The notes beneath the pieces are model-generated. The model made no database searches and was not told the DNA's origin. It saw only the letters and a list, made by a program, of their open reading frames with translations. A DNA stretch of 64,000 nt from Halomonas sp. HL-93 (GTDB lineage Bacteria; Pseudomonadota; Gammaproteobacteria; Pseudomonadales; Halomonadaceae). Every line of letters starts with the position of its first letter. The stretch's first letter is position 1. Positions 19,538-28,295 of this stretch are shown here, piece by piece. Location: assembly GCF_900086985.1 (NCBI RefSeq), contig NZ_LT593974.1, forward strand, positions 2,108,001-2,172,000, in the 5' to 3' direction. A program made the position numbers and the translations under genes.

Positions 19538-20146
19538 ATGAGCGAAACATTTTCGATGCTTGGCCTGCTGAACGCCGTCGGTGTGCTCACCGCTTTGGGC
19601 GTGGGGTTTGGGGCCTTGCTGGGCGCTGTCAACGAGCGTTTCAAAGGCGACGAGTCCTCGCTCGTTGAAAACATTGACGCTTTGCTTCCCCAGACGCAAT
19701 GCGGACAATGCGGTTATCCCGGGTGCCGTCCCTACGCCGAGGCCATCAACCAGGGGGATGCTATCAACAAGTGTCCGCCTGGTGGTGAAGCCACTATTAT
19801 CGCCCTCGCCGACCTGCTAGGTCGAACGCCTGAACCTCTGGATGGCGAAGCCCCTGGTGAACCATTGGTCGCGTTTATCCGCGAGGATGAGTGCATTGGA
19901 TGCACCAAATGTATCCAGGCGTGCCCGGTCGACGCAATCATTGGCGCGGCCAAACAAATGCATACCGTTATTGAGGATGAATGTACGGGGTGTGATCTTT
20001 GCCTTGAACCCTGCCCGGTAGATTGCATCGATATGCTGCCACCCAGCACGCCGCTCAACCAATGGCAGCCAGTTACCCAACCGCCGCACGTTATTGCCAG
20101 CGATCGTCCTCATTCAGTGGAGATGCCTTATGGCTCGCACGTTTGA
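19538..20146 (+). CDS. rsxB: Rnf/Rsx complex subunit B (ferredoxin-like)
   Basis: 202-residue iron-sulfur protein. An N-terminal membrane helix (~5-25) is followed by a four-cysteine cluster motif ([15 protein letters not shown]) and two [4Fe-4S] ferredoxin motifs ([16 protein letters not shown] and [16 protein letters not shown]). It passes electrons between ferredoxin/RsxC and the membrane core. ATG 19538 is preferred over the upstream in-frame start at 19493, since that lies inside rsxA and AAGGA precedes it by 10 nt. Its 3' end overlaps rsxC by 17 nt. Confidence 0.96.
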   Translation: MSETFSMLGLLNAVGVLTALGVGFGALLGAVNERFKGDESSLVENIDALLPQTQCGQCGYPGCRPYAEAINQGDAINKCPPGGEATIIALADLLGRTPEPLDGEAPGEPLVAFIREDECIGCTKCIQACPVDAIIGAAKQMHTVIEDECTGCDLCLEPCPVDCIDMLPPSTPLNQWQPVTQPPHVIASDRPHSVEMPYGSHV

Positions 20147-21785
20147 GTTTCATGGCGGTATCTATCCGCCCGAACGCAAACAGCGCTCTTTAGTGCCAGT
20201 GCGTCATGCGACATTGCCCTCTCGGGTCGTGCTGCGATTGGATCAACATACCGGACGCCCTGCCCTGGCTACCGTCGCCGTGGGCGAAAGGGTCAGCGTC
20301 GGCACGCCTATCGCCAGGCGCGATGGCATGATTTCAGCTGACCTACATGCCAGCATCAGCGGTACCGTTTCGCATATGGATGCCAAGGCCATCACCATCG
20401 ACAGTGACGGTTACGATACCTGGGAGCGTTTAGCCCCGCTTGAATGGCCCACCGCCAGCGCTGAGCAACTATTGGCGCGTCTGGAGCAAAGCGGTGTGGT
20501 AGGGCTTGGCGGAGGGGGCTTTCCTACCCACATCAAGGCCCGGGTGGGTGAACGCCAGCGTATTGATACCTTGGTGGTCAACGCCGCCGAGTGCGAACCC
20601 TATATCACCACCGATGACCTTACCCTGCAGCACTTTGCGCTGGAGGTGCTCGAAGGTGCACAACTCATAGCCTCTCTTTGCAGCGCGAAGCACATTATAG
20701 TGGGCATCGAAGATAACAAACCTGATGCCATTCACGCCCTAAGGCAGGCTATTGGGGTCAGCCATCCGCTACCTATCACGCTGTCTGTGATGACCACACG
20801 CTACCCCAGCGGTGGCGAGCGTCAATTGATTAAAACGCTGCTTAACCGGGACGTGCCCAATCAAGGCCTGCCAGTGGATGTCGGTGTGCTCTGCCATAAC
20901 CCCGGCACCTTGTTAGCGGCGCTGCGTGCGGTTCGCGATGGCGAACCGCTGGTGGAGCGGCTGGTGACTCTAACCGGCGAAGCCATCAGCGACCCCGGTA
21001 ACCGTTGGGTGCGTATCGGCACGCCGATAGTCACTTTGCTTGATGAGGCGGGCCTGAATCGCTCAGTACTTCACCAACTGATTGAAGGCGGCCCGATGAT
21101 GGGTACGCCGCTGCCTGATCTTGGCGCCTCGGTGACCAAAGCAACAAACTGCTTAATTGCCGCCACGTGGGAAGAACTGCCACCTGCGCCACCTGAAACG
21201 CCTTGTATCCGCTGCGGGGCGTGTGAAGACGTCTGTCCCGCTAACTTGCTGCCACAACAGCTGCACTGGTATGCGCGTGCGAATGACGATGACAAGCTGG
21301 CTCACTACCGGCTGTTCGACTGCATTGAATGCAATGCCTGTAGCTACGTATGCCCAAGCCATATTCCCTTAGTCGCCGACTACCGTAGTGCTAAAACCCG
21401 GCTTCGCCACCAGCAGTTGGAAACCGCCAAAGCTGAACACGCCAAACATCGCTTTGAATGGCGCCAAGCGCGGCTCGCCCGTGAAGAAGCGCAAAAGCAG
21501 GCACGCCGCCAGGCACGCCTTGCGAAGCAACGGCCACCTCAAGCCCACGATTCCCAAGCCCCCTCTCCCCAAGCCGACCTGAGGAGTTTACGGATCGCGC
21601 AAACGGCGGCCAAAGCCGCCGTAAGGAAAGCCGAAAAAAATCTGGCGAGAGCGGCACAGCAAGACCCTCAACAAGCCCATGATGACCTTGAGACACAACT
21701 GGCCACCGCGCAGGAAAATTTGCACGCAGCTGAGGCACGCCTCGCCGAGGCTCGAGAAGCGGACGCCCCCCAAGAGATCCCATAA
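20130..21785 (+). CDS. rsxC: Rnf/Rsx complex subunit C
   Basis: 551-residue peripheral NADH/FMN-binding subunit. [15 protein letters not shown] is the nucleotide/FMN-binding loop (Complex I NuoF-like). Two [4Fe-4S] motifs follow ([12 protein letters not shown] and [12 protein letters not shown]). Beyond about residue 430 an Ala/Arg/Gln/Glu-rich, probably coiled-coil tail of ~115 residues extends the protein; such tails vary in length among gammaproteobacteria. GTGGAG lies 7 nt before ATG 20130, and the N-terminus ([13 protein letters not shown]) fits RsxC; the upstream frame from 20094 lies inside rsxB. Confidence 0.96.
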   Translation: MARTFEFHGGIYPPERKQRSLVPVRHATLPSRVVLRLDQHTGRPALATVAVGERVSVGTPIARRDGMISADLHASISGTVSHMDAKAITIDSDGYDTWERLAPLEWPTASAEQLLARLEQSGVVGLGGGGFPTHIKARVGERQRIDTLVVNAAECEPYITTDDLTLQHFALEVLEGAQLIASLCSAKHIIVGIEDNKPDAIHALRQAIGVSHPLPITLSVMTTRYPSGGERQLIKTLLNRDVPNQGLPVDVGVLCHNPGTLLAALRAVRDGEPLVERLVTLTGEAISDPGNRWVRIGTPIVTLLDEAGLNRSVLHQLIEGGPMMGTPLPDLGASVTKATNCLIAATWEELPPAPPETPCIRCGACEDVCPANLLPQQLHWYARANDDDKLAHYRLFDCIECNACSYVCPSHIPLVADYRSAKTRLRHQQLETAKAEHAKHRFEWRQARLAREEAQKQARRQARLAKQRPPQAHDSQAPSPQADLRSLRIAQTAAKAAVRKAEKNLARAAQQDPQQAHDDLETQLATAQENLHAAEARLAEAREADAPQEIP

Positions 21786-21787
21786 GT

Positions 21788-22822
21788 ATGCTGCATGCGT
21801 CCCAGATCAATGATCGACCCCACCTGAGCATAATGCCTAGTACCGGAGGCATTATGCGCTGGGTGCTGATTGCCACGCTGCCCGGCCTTATCACCATGAC
21901 GTTTTTTTTCGGCCTGGGAGTGATCAGCAATGTGGTGCTGGCCGCTGCTTTTGGCCTGGGCTTTGAAGCGCTTATCTTATGGCTGCGCAAGCGCCCGCTG
22001 CGCCCAGCACTTAACGATGCCAGCGCGCTGCTCACTGGCGTATTGTTGGGCGCATCGTTACCGCCGGCAAGCCCCTGGTGGCTTATTGGCATCGGCATGG
22101 TCGCCGCTATTATCGTTGCTAAGCAGCTTTATGGCGGACTAGGTAATAACCCATTTAACCCGGCAATGGTCGGCTATGCACTGCTACTGGTGTCGTTTCC
22201 CACCTATATGACCCTATGGCCGACTCCCCAGCCGCTATGGCCTGATATGTTATGGGGTCAAATCATGGGCAATGTCTCGGTCGACCAGATTGATAGTTTA
22301 AGCGGCGCCACACCGCTTGATGCCTTTAAGCACAAAGGCGAGGGGGTATCAGCCAGCCAATTTTGGGCCAGTCAACCACTGCCAAGCGGCACCCTAAATG
22401 CTTGGCAATGGGTCAGCTTTGCTTGGCTTGCGGGCGGCGTACTCTTGCTGGCCAAGCGCATCATCACCTGGCATATACCCTTGACGATGCTAGCCAGCAT
22501 GATGGCCTTTGCCTCGCTGCTGTACTTGTTTGATCCGGAGTACTTCGCCTCGCCTTGGCTGCACCTGCTCACCGGTGCCACGCTCTTCGGCGCATTTTTC
22601 ATTGCCACCGACCCCGTTTCTGCTGCCACCAGCCAACGCGGAAAACTGATCTACGGCGCAGGCATCGGCGCGCTTGTCATGCTGATTCGTACCTGGGGCG
22701 GGTATCCCGATGCAATTGCGTTTGCAGTGCTACTCATGAACCTGTGTGTTCCGCTACTAGATCTATACACCGTGCCTCGCCCAACTGGCCTGAAAAAAAC
22801 GACATCTAAGGAGCAGCCATGA
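21788..22822 (+). CDS. rsxD: Rnf/Rsx complex subunit D
   Basis: 344-residue membrane subunit with about ten helices, related to NqrB. SGATPLDAFK (residues ~178-187) holds the threonine to which FMN is covalently attached by the flavin transferase ApbE, a gene not in this window. FNPAMVGYALLLVSFP and ATDPVSAATSQRGKLIYGAGIG are further conserved blocks. It starts 2 nt after rsxC and its stop overlaps the rsxG start. Confidence 0.96.
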   Translation: MLHASQINDRPHLSIMPSTGGIMRWVLIATLPGLITMTFFFGLGVISNVVLAAAFGLGFEALILWLRKRPLRPALNDASALLTGVLLGASLPPASPWWLIGIGMVAAIIVAKQLYGGLGNNPFNPAMVGYALLLVSFPTYMTLWPTPQPLWPDMLWGQIMGNVSVDQIDSLSGATPLDAFKHKGEGVSASQFWASQPLPSGTLNAWQWVSFAWLAGGVLLLAKRIITWHIPLTMLASMMAFASLLYLFDPEYFASPWLHLLTGATLFGAFFIATDPVSAATSQRGKLIYGAGIGALVMLIRTWGGYPDAIAFAVLLMNLCVPLLDLYTVPRPTGLKKTTSKEQP

Positions 22823-23439
22823 CCCCCCTCAATGCCATGCAGCAGGGCGCGCTGGTACTGGGGCTCTTTGCACTGATCACCGCGGGCAGCGTCGCCACGC
22901 TTCGTGGCTTGACCGCTGAACGCATCGATACGCATCAACAAGCCTACCAGCAGCGCCAACACCAGGCTGTACTACCTGATCCATTAAAGAACGCCCAGGT
23001 GAGTTCTATCTCGTTACCCAATGCGTCACAACTTGGCTTCCTCGACGGTGCAACCGGTTGGCAGGTAGATAACGACACCCAACGCGCCCTCGTCTTGCCG
23101 GTTGTAACGCAGCGCGGCTATAACGGTGAAATACGACTGTTAGTGGGCATTGATGATCAGCAGCGCATCAGCGGCGTACGCGTGACCCATCATCAGGAGA
23201 CACCGGGTCTAGGCGACGATATCGAGCGGCGGCGTAGCGATTGGATCACTCAATTCGATGGCTTAACATTAGATTCACTACCGTCCGAGGGTTGGGGCGT
23301 TACTCAAGACGGCGGGCAGTTTGATGCGTTCACTGGCGCCACCATTACGCCCCGCGCGGTAGTCGATGCGGTTCATAGCGCCCTGCAATACGCCACCAGC
23401 ACCCCTTTACTTGGGGAAAACAAGGAGTCCCAGCCATGA
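22819..23439 (+). CDS. rsxG: Rnf/Rsx complex subunit G
   Basis: 206-residue periplasmic flavoprotein subunit with one N-terminal membrane helix (~9-30), related to NqrC. The FMN-attachment motif is [14 protein letters not shown] near the C-terminus, with the second Thr of TGATIT as flavin carrier. [13 protein letters not shown] is also characteristic. TAAGGAG precedes the ATG. It overlaps rsxD and rsxE by 4 nt each, giving tight coupling. Confidence 0.96.
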   Translation: MTPLNAMQQGALVLGLFALITAGSVATLRGLTAERIDTHQQAYQQRQHQAVLPDPLKNAQVSSISLPNASQLGFLDGATGWQVDNDTQRALVLPVVTQRGYNGEIRLLVGIDDQQRISGVRVTHHQETPGLGDDIERRRSDWITQFDGLTLDSLPSEGWGVTQDGGQFDAFTGATITPRAVVDAVHSALQYATSTPLLGENKESQP

Positions 23440-24137
23440 GCCCGCTAAGTCAACTTACCCGCGAAGGGCTATGGTCAAATAACCCGGCGCTGGTACAACT
23501 ATTGGGGCTGTGCCCGTTGCTAGCCGTAAGTGCTAGCGTGGTCAACGCGCTTGGGCTTGCCATGGCTACGCTGGTCGTGATGGTCGGCGCAAGCACCACC
23601 GTATCGCTGATTCGTCACCAGGTACCGAGTGCCGTTCGCCTGCCTGCCTTTGTCATGATTATCGCTGCGTTTGTCACCTGTACCGAATTGCTCATGGCCG
23701 CTTATGCCTACCCCCTCTACCAAGTTCTGGGGATTTTTATTCCGTTAATTGTTACCAACTGCGCAATTTTGGGCCGCGCAGAAGCCTTCGCCTCTCGCCA
23801 GCCGGTTTTACCTTCCGCCATTGATGGCTTGATGATGGGCCTCGGCTTCGGCGCCGTTTTAGTTGTACTAGGAGCACTGCGGGAATTATTGGGCCAGGGC
23901 ACTCTGTTCAGAGAAATGTCGCTATTGCTGGGGCCCGTGGCCGAAGGATGGCAACTGACGCTTATAGACGACTATCAGTTTTTGTTTTTTATTCTGCCCC
24001 CCGGCGCATTTTTTGTAGTGGGCCTATTGATCGCGCTAAAAAACGTTGTTGATCAACGCCATAAAGCGTTTACTGAACCTAAGACCGTCACACCCCGTGA
24101 GCAACGCCGGGTCCGCGTCACCGGTACGATTAAATAA
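23436..24137 (+). CDS. rsxE: Rnf/Rsx complex subunit E
   Basis: 233-residue integral membrane subunit, paralogue of RsxA with opposite topology. [17 protein letters not shown] and [19 protein letters not shown] provide the two cysteines completing the intramembrane cluster. AAGGAG lies 8 nt before the start. It is the last rsx gene; nth follows after only 14 nt and is probably in the same transcript, as in E. coli. Confidence 0.96.
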   Translation: MSPLSQLTREGLWSNNPALVQLLGLCPLLAVSASVVNALGLAMATLVVMVGASTTVSLIRHQVPSAVRLPAFVMIIAAFVTCTELLMAAYAYPLYQVLGIFIPLIVTNCAILGRAEAFASRQPVLPSAIDGLMMGLGFGAVLVVLGALRELLGQGTLFREMSLLLGPVAEGWQLTLIDDYQFLFFILPPGAFFVVGLLIALKNVVDQRHKAFTEPKTVTPREQRRVRVTGTIK

Positions 24138-24151
24138 CCCAGAGAGTTACC

Positions 24152-24790
24152 ATGAATGCCCAAAAGCGTCATGAAATTTTTGCCCGACTGAAAGCCGAAA
24201 ACCCACACCCAACGACCGAGCTTAATTGGCGTACGCCTTTCGAACTGCTCGCCGCCGTGCTGCTCTCCGCCCAGACGACCGATGTGGGCGTGAATAAGGC
24301 GACTGCCCGCCTTTTCCCCGTAGCTAACACGCCCCAGGGCATTATCGATTTGGGCATTGATGGGTTAAAAACACATATCAAAACCATCGGCTTGTACAAC
24401 ACTAAAGCCGAAAACCTGATGAAGACCTGCCACATATTGGTTGAACACCACGGCGGTGAAGTACCTCAAACCCGCGCCGCATTGGAGGCCCTCCCTGGGG
24501 TTGGCCGAAAAACGGCTAACGTGATTTTGAATACCGCGTTTGGCCAGCCGACCATGGCCGTGGATACGCACATTTTCCGCGTGGCCAACCGAACGGGCAT
24601 TGCCAAAGGCAAAAACGTCGTCGAGGTGGAACAAAAGCTGTTACGTCACGTCCCCAAGGCTTTCCTGCAGGATGCCCACCACTGGCTTATTCTACACGGC
24701 CGTTATACGTGCATCGCCCGTAAGCCGCGATGCGGCAGCTGCATTATTGAAGATTTATGCGACTATAAAGAAAAAACCGAGATCGCCTAA
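24152..24790 (+). CDS. nth: Endonuclease III
   Basis: 212-residue bifunctional DNA glycosylase/AP lyase for oxidised pyrimidines. The helix-hairpin-helix LPGVGRKTANVI contains the catalytic lysine, and AVDTHIFRVANRTG the catalytic aspartate. The [4Fe-4S] loop is C-x6-C-x2-C-x5-C at the C-terminus (CIARKPRCGSCIIEDLC). All catalytic and cluster residues are present. The rsxE-nth neighbourhood is ancient; coupling of an iron-sulfur repair enzyme to a redox complex is well known but unexplained. Confidence 0.97.
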   Translation: MNAQKRHEIFARLKAENPHPTTELNWRTPFELLAAVLLSAQTTDVGVNKATARLFPVANTPQGIIDLGIDGLKTHIKTIGLYNTKAENLMKTCHILVEHHGGEVPQTRAALEALPGVGRKTANVILNTAFGQPTMAVDTHIFRVANRTGIAKGKNVVEVEQKLLRHVPKAFLQDAHHWLILHGRYTCIARKPRCGSCIIEDLCDYKEKTEIA

Positions 24791-24824
24791 ACGGGTAACT
24801 GATTGCGCCAGGGGAAAACCATTC

Positions 24825-25919
24825 ATGCCAACGCCTGCCTCACTGCTGCATGACCAACCTATCGAACAGCGAATTGACGCGCTGTTTGATTTATCGCGCC
24901 AGCACGCGGCGCATTTTTGTAGCCCCGACGCAGAATTGGCCAGACGGCATTACCTTGCCAAGCACCCCACCTCTATCCTGGTAATGAAGTGCATGGATGG
25001 CCGTATCCATATACCCCATGCCACACGCACCCCTCTCGGCATCATCACGCCCTTTCGCAATCTCGGCGGGATTTTCGACCTTGGCTGGCCCTATTTAGGA
25101 GAGCTACTCACTGAAGCCGTCATTGATGCAGCTACGCAGGGCCGGGGCACCTTGCTACTCATCACCTATCACTTTTCCCATGGCAGCAAAGCCCGTGGTT
25201 GCGCCGGATTTAATTGCGATACACAAGCTGCCAGGGCGCATGCCTACGCGATTTCCAAGCAAGCCGAGCACTTATTTGGCCGTGAACGGCAACAAGTTTA
25301 TCCGCTTGTTTGTGGCTTTGAGACCGACAGCGATGCGTTGATTGTTCACGGTCAGCACGGGGCAACGCTTGATACTCGCGAATGTATTGGCCACTCACCG
25401 GCACAGCTCAGTACTGCCCTTCAGGCGACTTGCCCGGATATGCCTACCGAGATGCGCCGCGACTTGCTTCCCTTATTGACCGGCAACCTCGCTCACGTCA
25501 ACGAACTTCAAGGCACTCAGCGGGAACTGGATATCGAGCATCGTGAATGGGTGATCTGCATTGGCCGAGGCTTTGATTTCTTGCACCTACCCAACACCGC
25601 GCTGATTATTGGCCCTTACGGGCCTGATTTAGCGAAGCCAATTGGCACTGCAGCGTCTATTATTGATGCCAACCGTCAGGCAAAACGCATCCCCGATGAT
25701 GGTTTCTTATTGCTTGCCTCCACCCCTTATCAGCACAGCGGCGTTGACCGCGCGCGTGCCGAACTTAAATCACGGTTTTTATCAGAGTTTGCCGAACAGG
25801 TGATTCGCCGCGAGCATCCGAATTTGGCGGCTTCCATGCGGCGTCGCACAGCCGTGGTGCACTGGCCGACGCGTCGTCTTGATCAGTTAACCACGGCGTC
25901 TGCCAGCAACGCCGAATAA
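24825..25919 (+). CDS. Carbonic-anhydrase-like metalloprotein
   Basis: 364-residue soluble protein. VMKCMDGRIHIP (C56, D58, R60) has the C-x-D-x-R arrangement of the zinc-ligand Cys and Asp-Arg dyad of beta- and epsilon-type carbonic anhydrases. It is followed about 60 residues later by ITYHFSHGSKARGCAGFNCD (H116, H119, C126, C131), where a His and second Cys ligand would be expected. The spacing resembles the carboxysomal CsoSCA (epsilon) type more than classic beta enzymes, which have His-x2-Cys. No carboxysome genes are nearby. ATG 24825 has AGGGGA 9 nt upstream; the frame is open far upstream but lies within nth. Function in CO2/bicarbonate exchange is inferred. Confidence 0.55.
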   Translation: MPTPASLLHDQPIEQRIDALFDLSRQHAAHFCSPDAELARRHYLAKHPTSILVMKCMDGRIHIPHATRTPLGIITPFRNLGGIFDLGWPYLGELLTEAVIDAATQGRGTLLLITYHFSHGSKARGCAGFNCDTQAARAHAYAISKQAEHLFGRERQQVYPLVCGFETDSDALIVHGQHGATLDTRECIGHSPAQLSTALQATCPDMPTEMRRDLLPLLTGNLAHVNELQGTQRELDIEHREWVICIGRGFDFLHLPNTALIIGPYGPDLAKPIGTAASIIDANRQAKRIPDDGFLLLASTPYQHSGVDRARAELKSRFLSEFAEQVIRREHPNLAASMRRRTAVVHWPTRRLDQLTTASASNAE

Positions 25920-26950
25920 GCTACCCGCCAAGCGGGCCACTCCCAATCAGCGCTGTTCAGTGGTGGGGGTTGAGCCGATGGTGTGGTCAACCAACGGTTT
26001 AAGTGATCGTAAAGCCCTCGACGCGTGCCGTCGTAGCGATAGACATCCGGATATAGCTCAGGAAAACACAGGCGATCAGGCACCAGCGGTCGCACGCCGC
26101 GCTGGGCGGCTTCCATAATCGCCAAGCCTTGAAATTCGTGCCAGGTCGTCGACACCACGATTCCCGCTTTATCGAGTTCCGTTTGGTAGCGCTCTTGAGG
26201 CTGAGGCCCCCAAGTAACGATATGCCTTGCCAGACGTTGCTTCGCCTCAGCAAAGATTGGCGGCACATGGCGAAAGTGCTGTCCAACCACTGCCAGCTCG
26301 AAAACCACACCCTGATCGCTTAGCTCACACAGCACTGCAAAAAAGTCCTCGGGGTTCTTGTCATACTCCCACCGGTGGTTCCATAGGATGCGCTGGGGGT
26401 TGCGTTGCTGTTGACGCTCGTCTTCGAGTGGCATAATTGGGACAGGCAGTACCTTGGCGCGTTTACGCAGCGCCTCAAGCGGCTTTACTGCCGGCACATT
26501 CTCGGGCATTTTTTTCAAGAAAGCGCGCGCACCATCGACAAATGAATCGCGGTTATAAGCGGTATTAAACACTACCGTGTCCGCCGCTAATGCCGCATAA
26601 AGGTTTACTATTTGAGCTTCTACCTGAGGCCGCTGCTCTCCCGACGCGGGGTAGGCAAACTGGTTTTCATGGAAGTAAACAATCTTGCGTGCTTGCCCAA
26701 GCGAAGGGAACAAGCCGGCCAAGGTGGCTAAATCCACCATTGAGGTCGCAAGCACCACATCATACTGCTGGCTGAGTGTCTCATGCTCTTTCCACAGCCA
26801 GGTCAATGGGTTGCCCCGAATACGCCAACTAAAATGGCGAGCGGGTAAGCGCAACTGAGTCCATGCCACACCATCGACGTGCTGCATCACACTGTCGGCC
26901 CAGTAGCGATGACTTACGGCATCGTAGGCGGATAGAAGCAATGCCCGCAT
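25883..26950 (-). CDS. QTMAN-like tRNA-queuosine glycosyltransferase family protein
   Basis: 355-residue GT-B glycosyltransferase of the DUF3524/GTDC1 type. The N-terminus MRALLLSAYDAVSHRYW and FHENQFAYP (93-101) are family hallmarks. WNHRWEYDKNPEDFF and STTWHEFQGLAIMEA mark the donor-binding half. Human GTDC1 is QTMAN, which adds mannose to queuosine in tRNA-Asp; a bacterial homologue may glycosylate queuosine or another acceptor. Its ATG shares one base with the preceding ArsA-like stop (TAATG), so it is translationally coupled. Its 3' end overlaps the convergent carbonic-anhydrase-like gene by 37 nt. The exact substrate is unknown. Confidence 0.7.
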   Translation of the reverse strand: MRALLLSAYDAVSHRYWADSVMQHVDGVAWTQLRLPARHFSWRIRGNPLTWLWKEHETLSQQYDVVLATSMVDLATLAGLFPSLGQARKIVYFHENQFAYPASGEQRPQVEAQIVNLYAALAADTVVFNTAYNRDSFVDGARAFLKKMPENVPAVKPLEALRKRAKVLPVPIMPLEDERQQQRNPQRILWNHRWEYDKNPEDFFAVLCELSDQGVVFELAVVGQHFRHVPPIFAEAKQRLARHIVTWGPQPQERYQTELDKAGIVVSTTWHEFQGLAIMEAAQRGVRPLVPDRLCFPELYPDVYRYDGTRRGLYDHLNRWLTTPSAQPPPLNSADWEWPAWRVAYSALLADAVVN

Positions 26951-27957
26951 TAAAAGCCCTGCTGTTCAAGCTGGGCGGCTAACGCCTCCAGAGCCTCTAT
27001 CCCCTGTACATCAGTAGGCTGCCACTCAAGCTTAGGCCGCGGTAAGCGAGCAAATAGTTCATCAATGCGGGTCAAATAGTGCGCTTCTTGCTCTCGTCGG
27101 GAGGCGAGAAAAGTACCGTCTGCTTGATGGGGAATTACTCGGTTAATAAGTGTCCCCGCGACCGGTATATCGGCGTCTTCCAGGGCGCGCACCGCACGAT
27201 CGGTTTCAAGAATCGGCAGTCGCTCCGGTGTCATGACAAACAGAAAACTACAGGCGTCAGCATCCTCAATACGGCGTCTAGCTTGATGAAACAAACGCCG
27301 ACGATTGATCAGCGTTTTAGCCACATCGCGTGTACGCTCGTCCAAATCATCCAACGGATCTTCCGTGGGGTCATCAAACGGTGTAGCCACATCGCGGCCG
27401 CGCTTGGGGGTTAAATGATCCAATACCTTGCCCAGCTCAGCCGATTTTCGGTTATGAGCCAAAAGCCCATCTGTCCACGCTGCCATGGCTTCTGGAAGCG
27501 TGAGCAACCTTAACGTATGGCCCGTAGGCGCGGTGTCGAAAATAATTAAATCGTAGGGCGCGTCGTCATCGATCATCAAGCGCGCCAAACGCTCTAACAA
27601 GGCGGCTTCCTGCGTGCCTGGCGACTGCCGGGTAAGGCGCATCTGGCGTTCTAGCTCTTGCATCATCTCGGGCGCCGCATAGCGGCGCATTTGCTGCGTG
27701 ACGCGCTGGAGGTGCGCCTCGACTTCCACATCGGGGTCAATTTCCATCGCGTCAAGGTTAGCTAATAGGCGCCGCGGTGCATCGCCAAGGGTACGATCAA
27801 ACACATCGCCAAGGCTGTGCGCCGGATCCGTCGACACTACTAACACGCGTTTACCGCGCCCGGCGGCCAGCACAGCGAGCGATGCGGCGACAGTGGTTTT
27901 ACCGACCCCGCCTTTCCCGCCTACCCACAGCAGGCGTCGATTGAGTAAAGCTTGCAT
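26950..27957 (-). CDS. ArsA/Get3-like ATPase
   Basis: 335-residue single-domain ATPase of the ArsA/GET3 group. The deviant Walker A GGKGGVGKTT is at 13-22, STDPAHSLGD follows, and the switch II signature DTAPTGHTLR is at 141-150. ArsA drives arsenite export and Get3 targets tail-anchored proteins. No arsB, arsC or arsR gene is nearby and the Get3 CxxC zinc motif is absent, so the name arsenite pump would mislead. It lies 25 nt after the cory-CC-star gene and is coupled to the glycosyltransferase by a TAATG junction. A role in delivering or assembling a partner of this operon is inferred. Confidence 0.88.
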   Translation of the reverse strand: MQALLNRRLLWVGGKGGVGKTTVAASLAVLAAGRGKRVLVVSTDPAHSLGDVFDRTLGDAPRRLLANLDAMEIDPDVEVEAHLQRVTQQMRRYAAPEMMQELERQMRLTRQSPGTQEAALLERLARLMIDDDAPYDLIIFDTAPTGHTLRLLTLPEAMAAWTDGLLAHNRKSAELGKVLDHLTPKRGRDVATPFDDPTEDPLDDLDERTRDVAKTLINRRRLFHQARRRIEDADACSFLFVMTPERLPILETDRAVRALEDADIPVAGTLINRVIPHQADGTFLASRREQEAHYLTRIDELFARLPRPKLEWQPTDVQGIEALEALAAQLEQQGF

Positions 27958-27982
27958 TCATGACTCTCTAGATGACGTGAAC

Positions 27983-28282
27983 TCAGCAACAACGAAAATG
28001 ATCCAGCGGAGAGCGCTCCATACCCATGCGCTTATGCCAGTCATGGAAGCGTTCTAACAACAACGGTTGAAGCTCAAGCGTGTAGTATGAGGCGGGATTC
28101 TGTAACCCCATCATCTCGGAAAATACCAACAGCATAAACAGGTCGTCTTCGTCGCGGCGCGCCCGGGCGATGGCACCTCGATAACGCGCGCTATATACCT
28201 CTTCAGTGAAGAAACGGGCTTGGTCTAACCAAGCCCGTAATCCGCTGCGACGTGACGACCCATGTTTGGGTTCGTCGGTCAT
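27983..28282 (-). CDS. Cory-CC-star family small protein
   Basis: 99-residue protein ending DHFRCC, two cysteines immediately before the stop. This fits the family called cory-CC-star, which I recall as named for that ending. The body is helical, Arg-rich, with a hydrophobic stretch at ~48-60 (DDLFMLLVFSEMMGL) too short to be a clear membrane span, then NPASYYTLELQPLLLERFHDWH. GAGGAG lies upstream. It starts 13 nt after cstA and is followed 25 nt later by the ArsA-like ATPase. The CC tail could bind metal, form disulfides or be modified; this is unknown. Confidence 0.75.
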   Translation of the reverse strand: MTDEPKHGSSRRSGLRAWLDQARFFTEEVYSARYRGAIARARRDEDDLFMLLVFSEMMGLQNPASYYTLELQPLLLERFHDWHKRMGMERSPLDHFRCC

Positions 28283-28295
28283 TAGCTGTCACTCC

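Noticed and set aside
24540..24824. N-terminal extension of the carbonic-anhydrase-like protein
   Set aside because: The upstream frame is inside nth in another frame; a good SD precedes ATG 24825.
26950..27957. Arsenical pump-driving ATPase (arsenic resistance)
   Set aside because: No arsB, arsC, arsR or acr3 gene nearby; the neighbours point to a different role.
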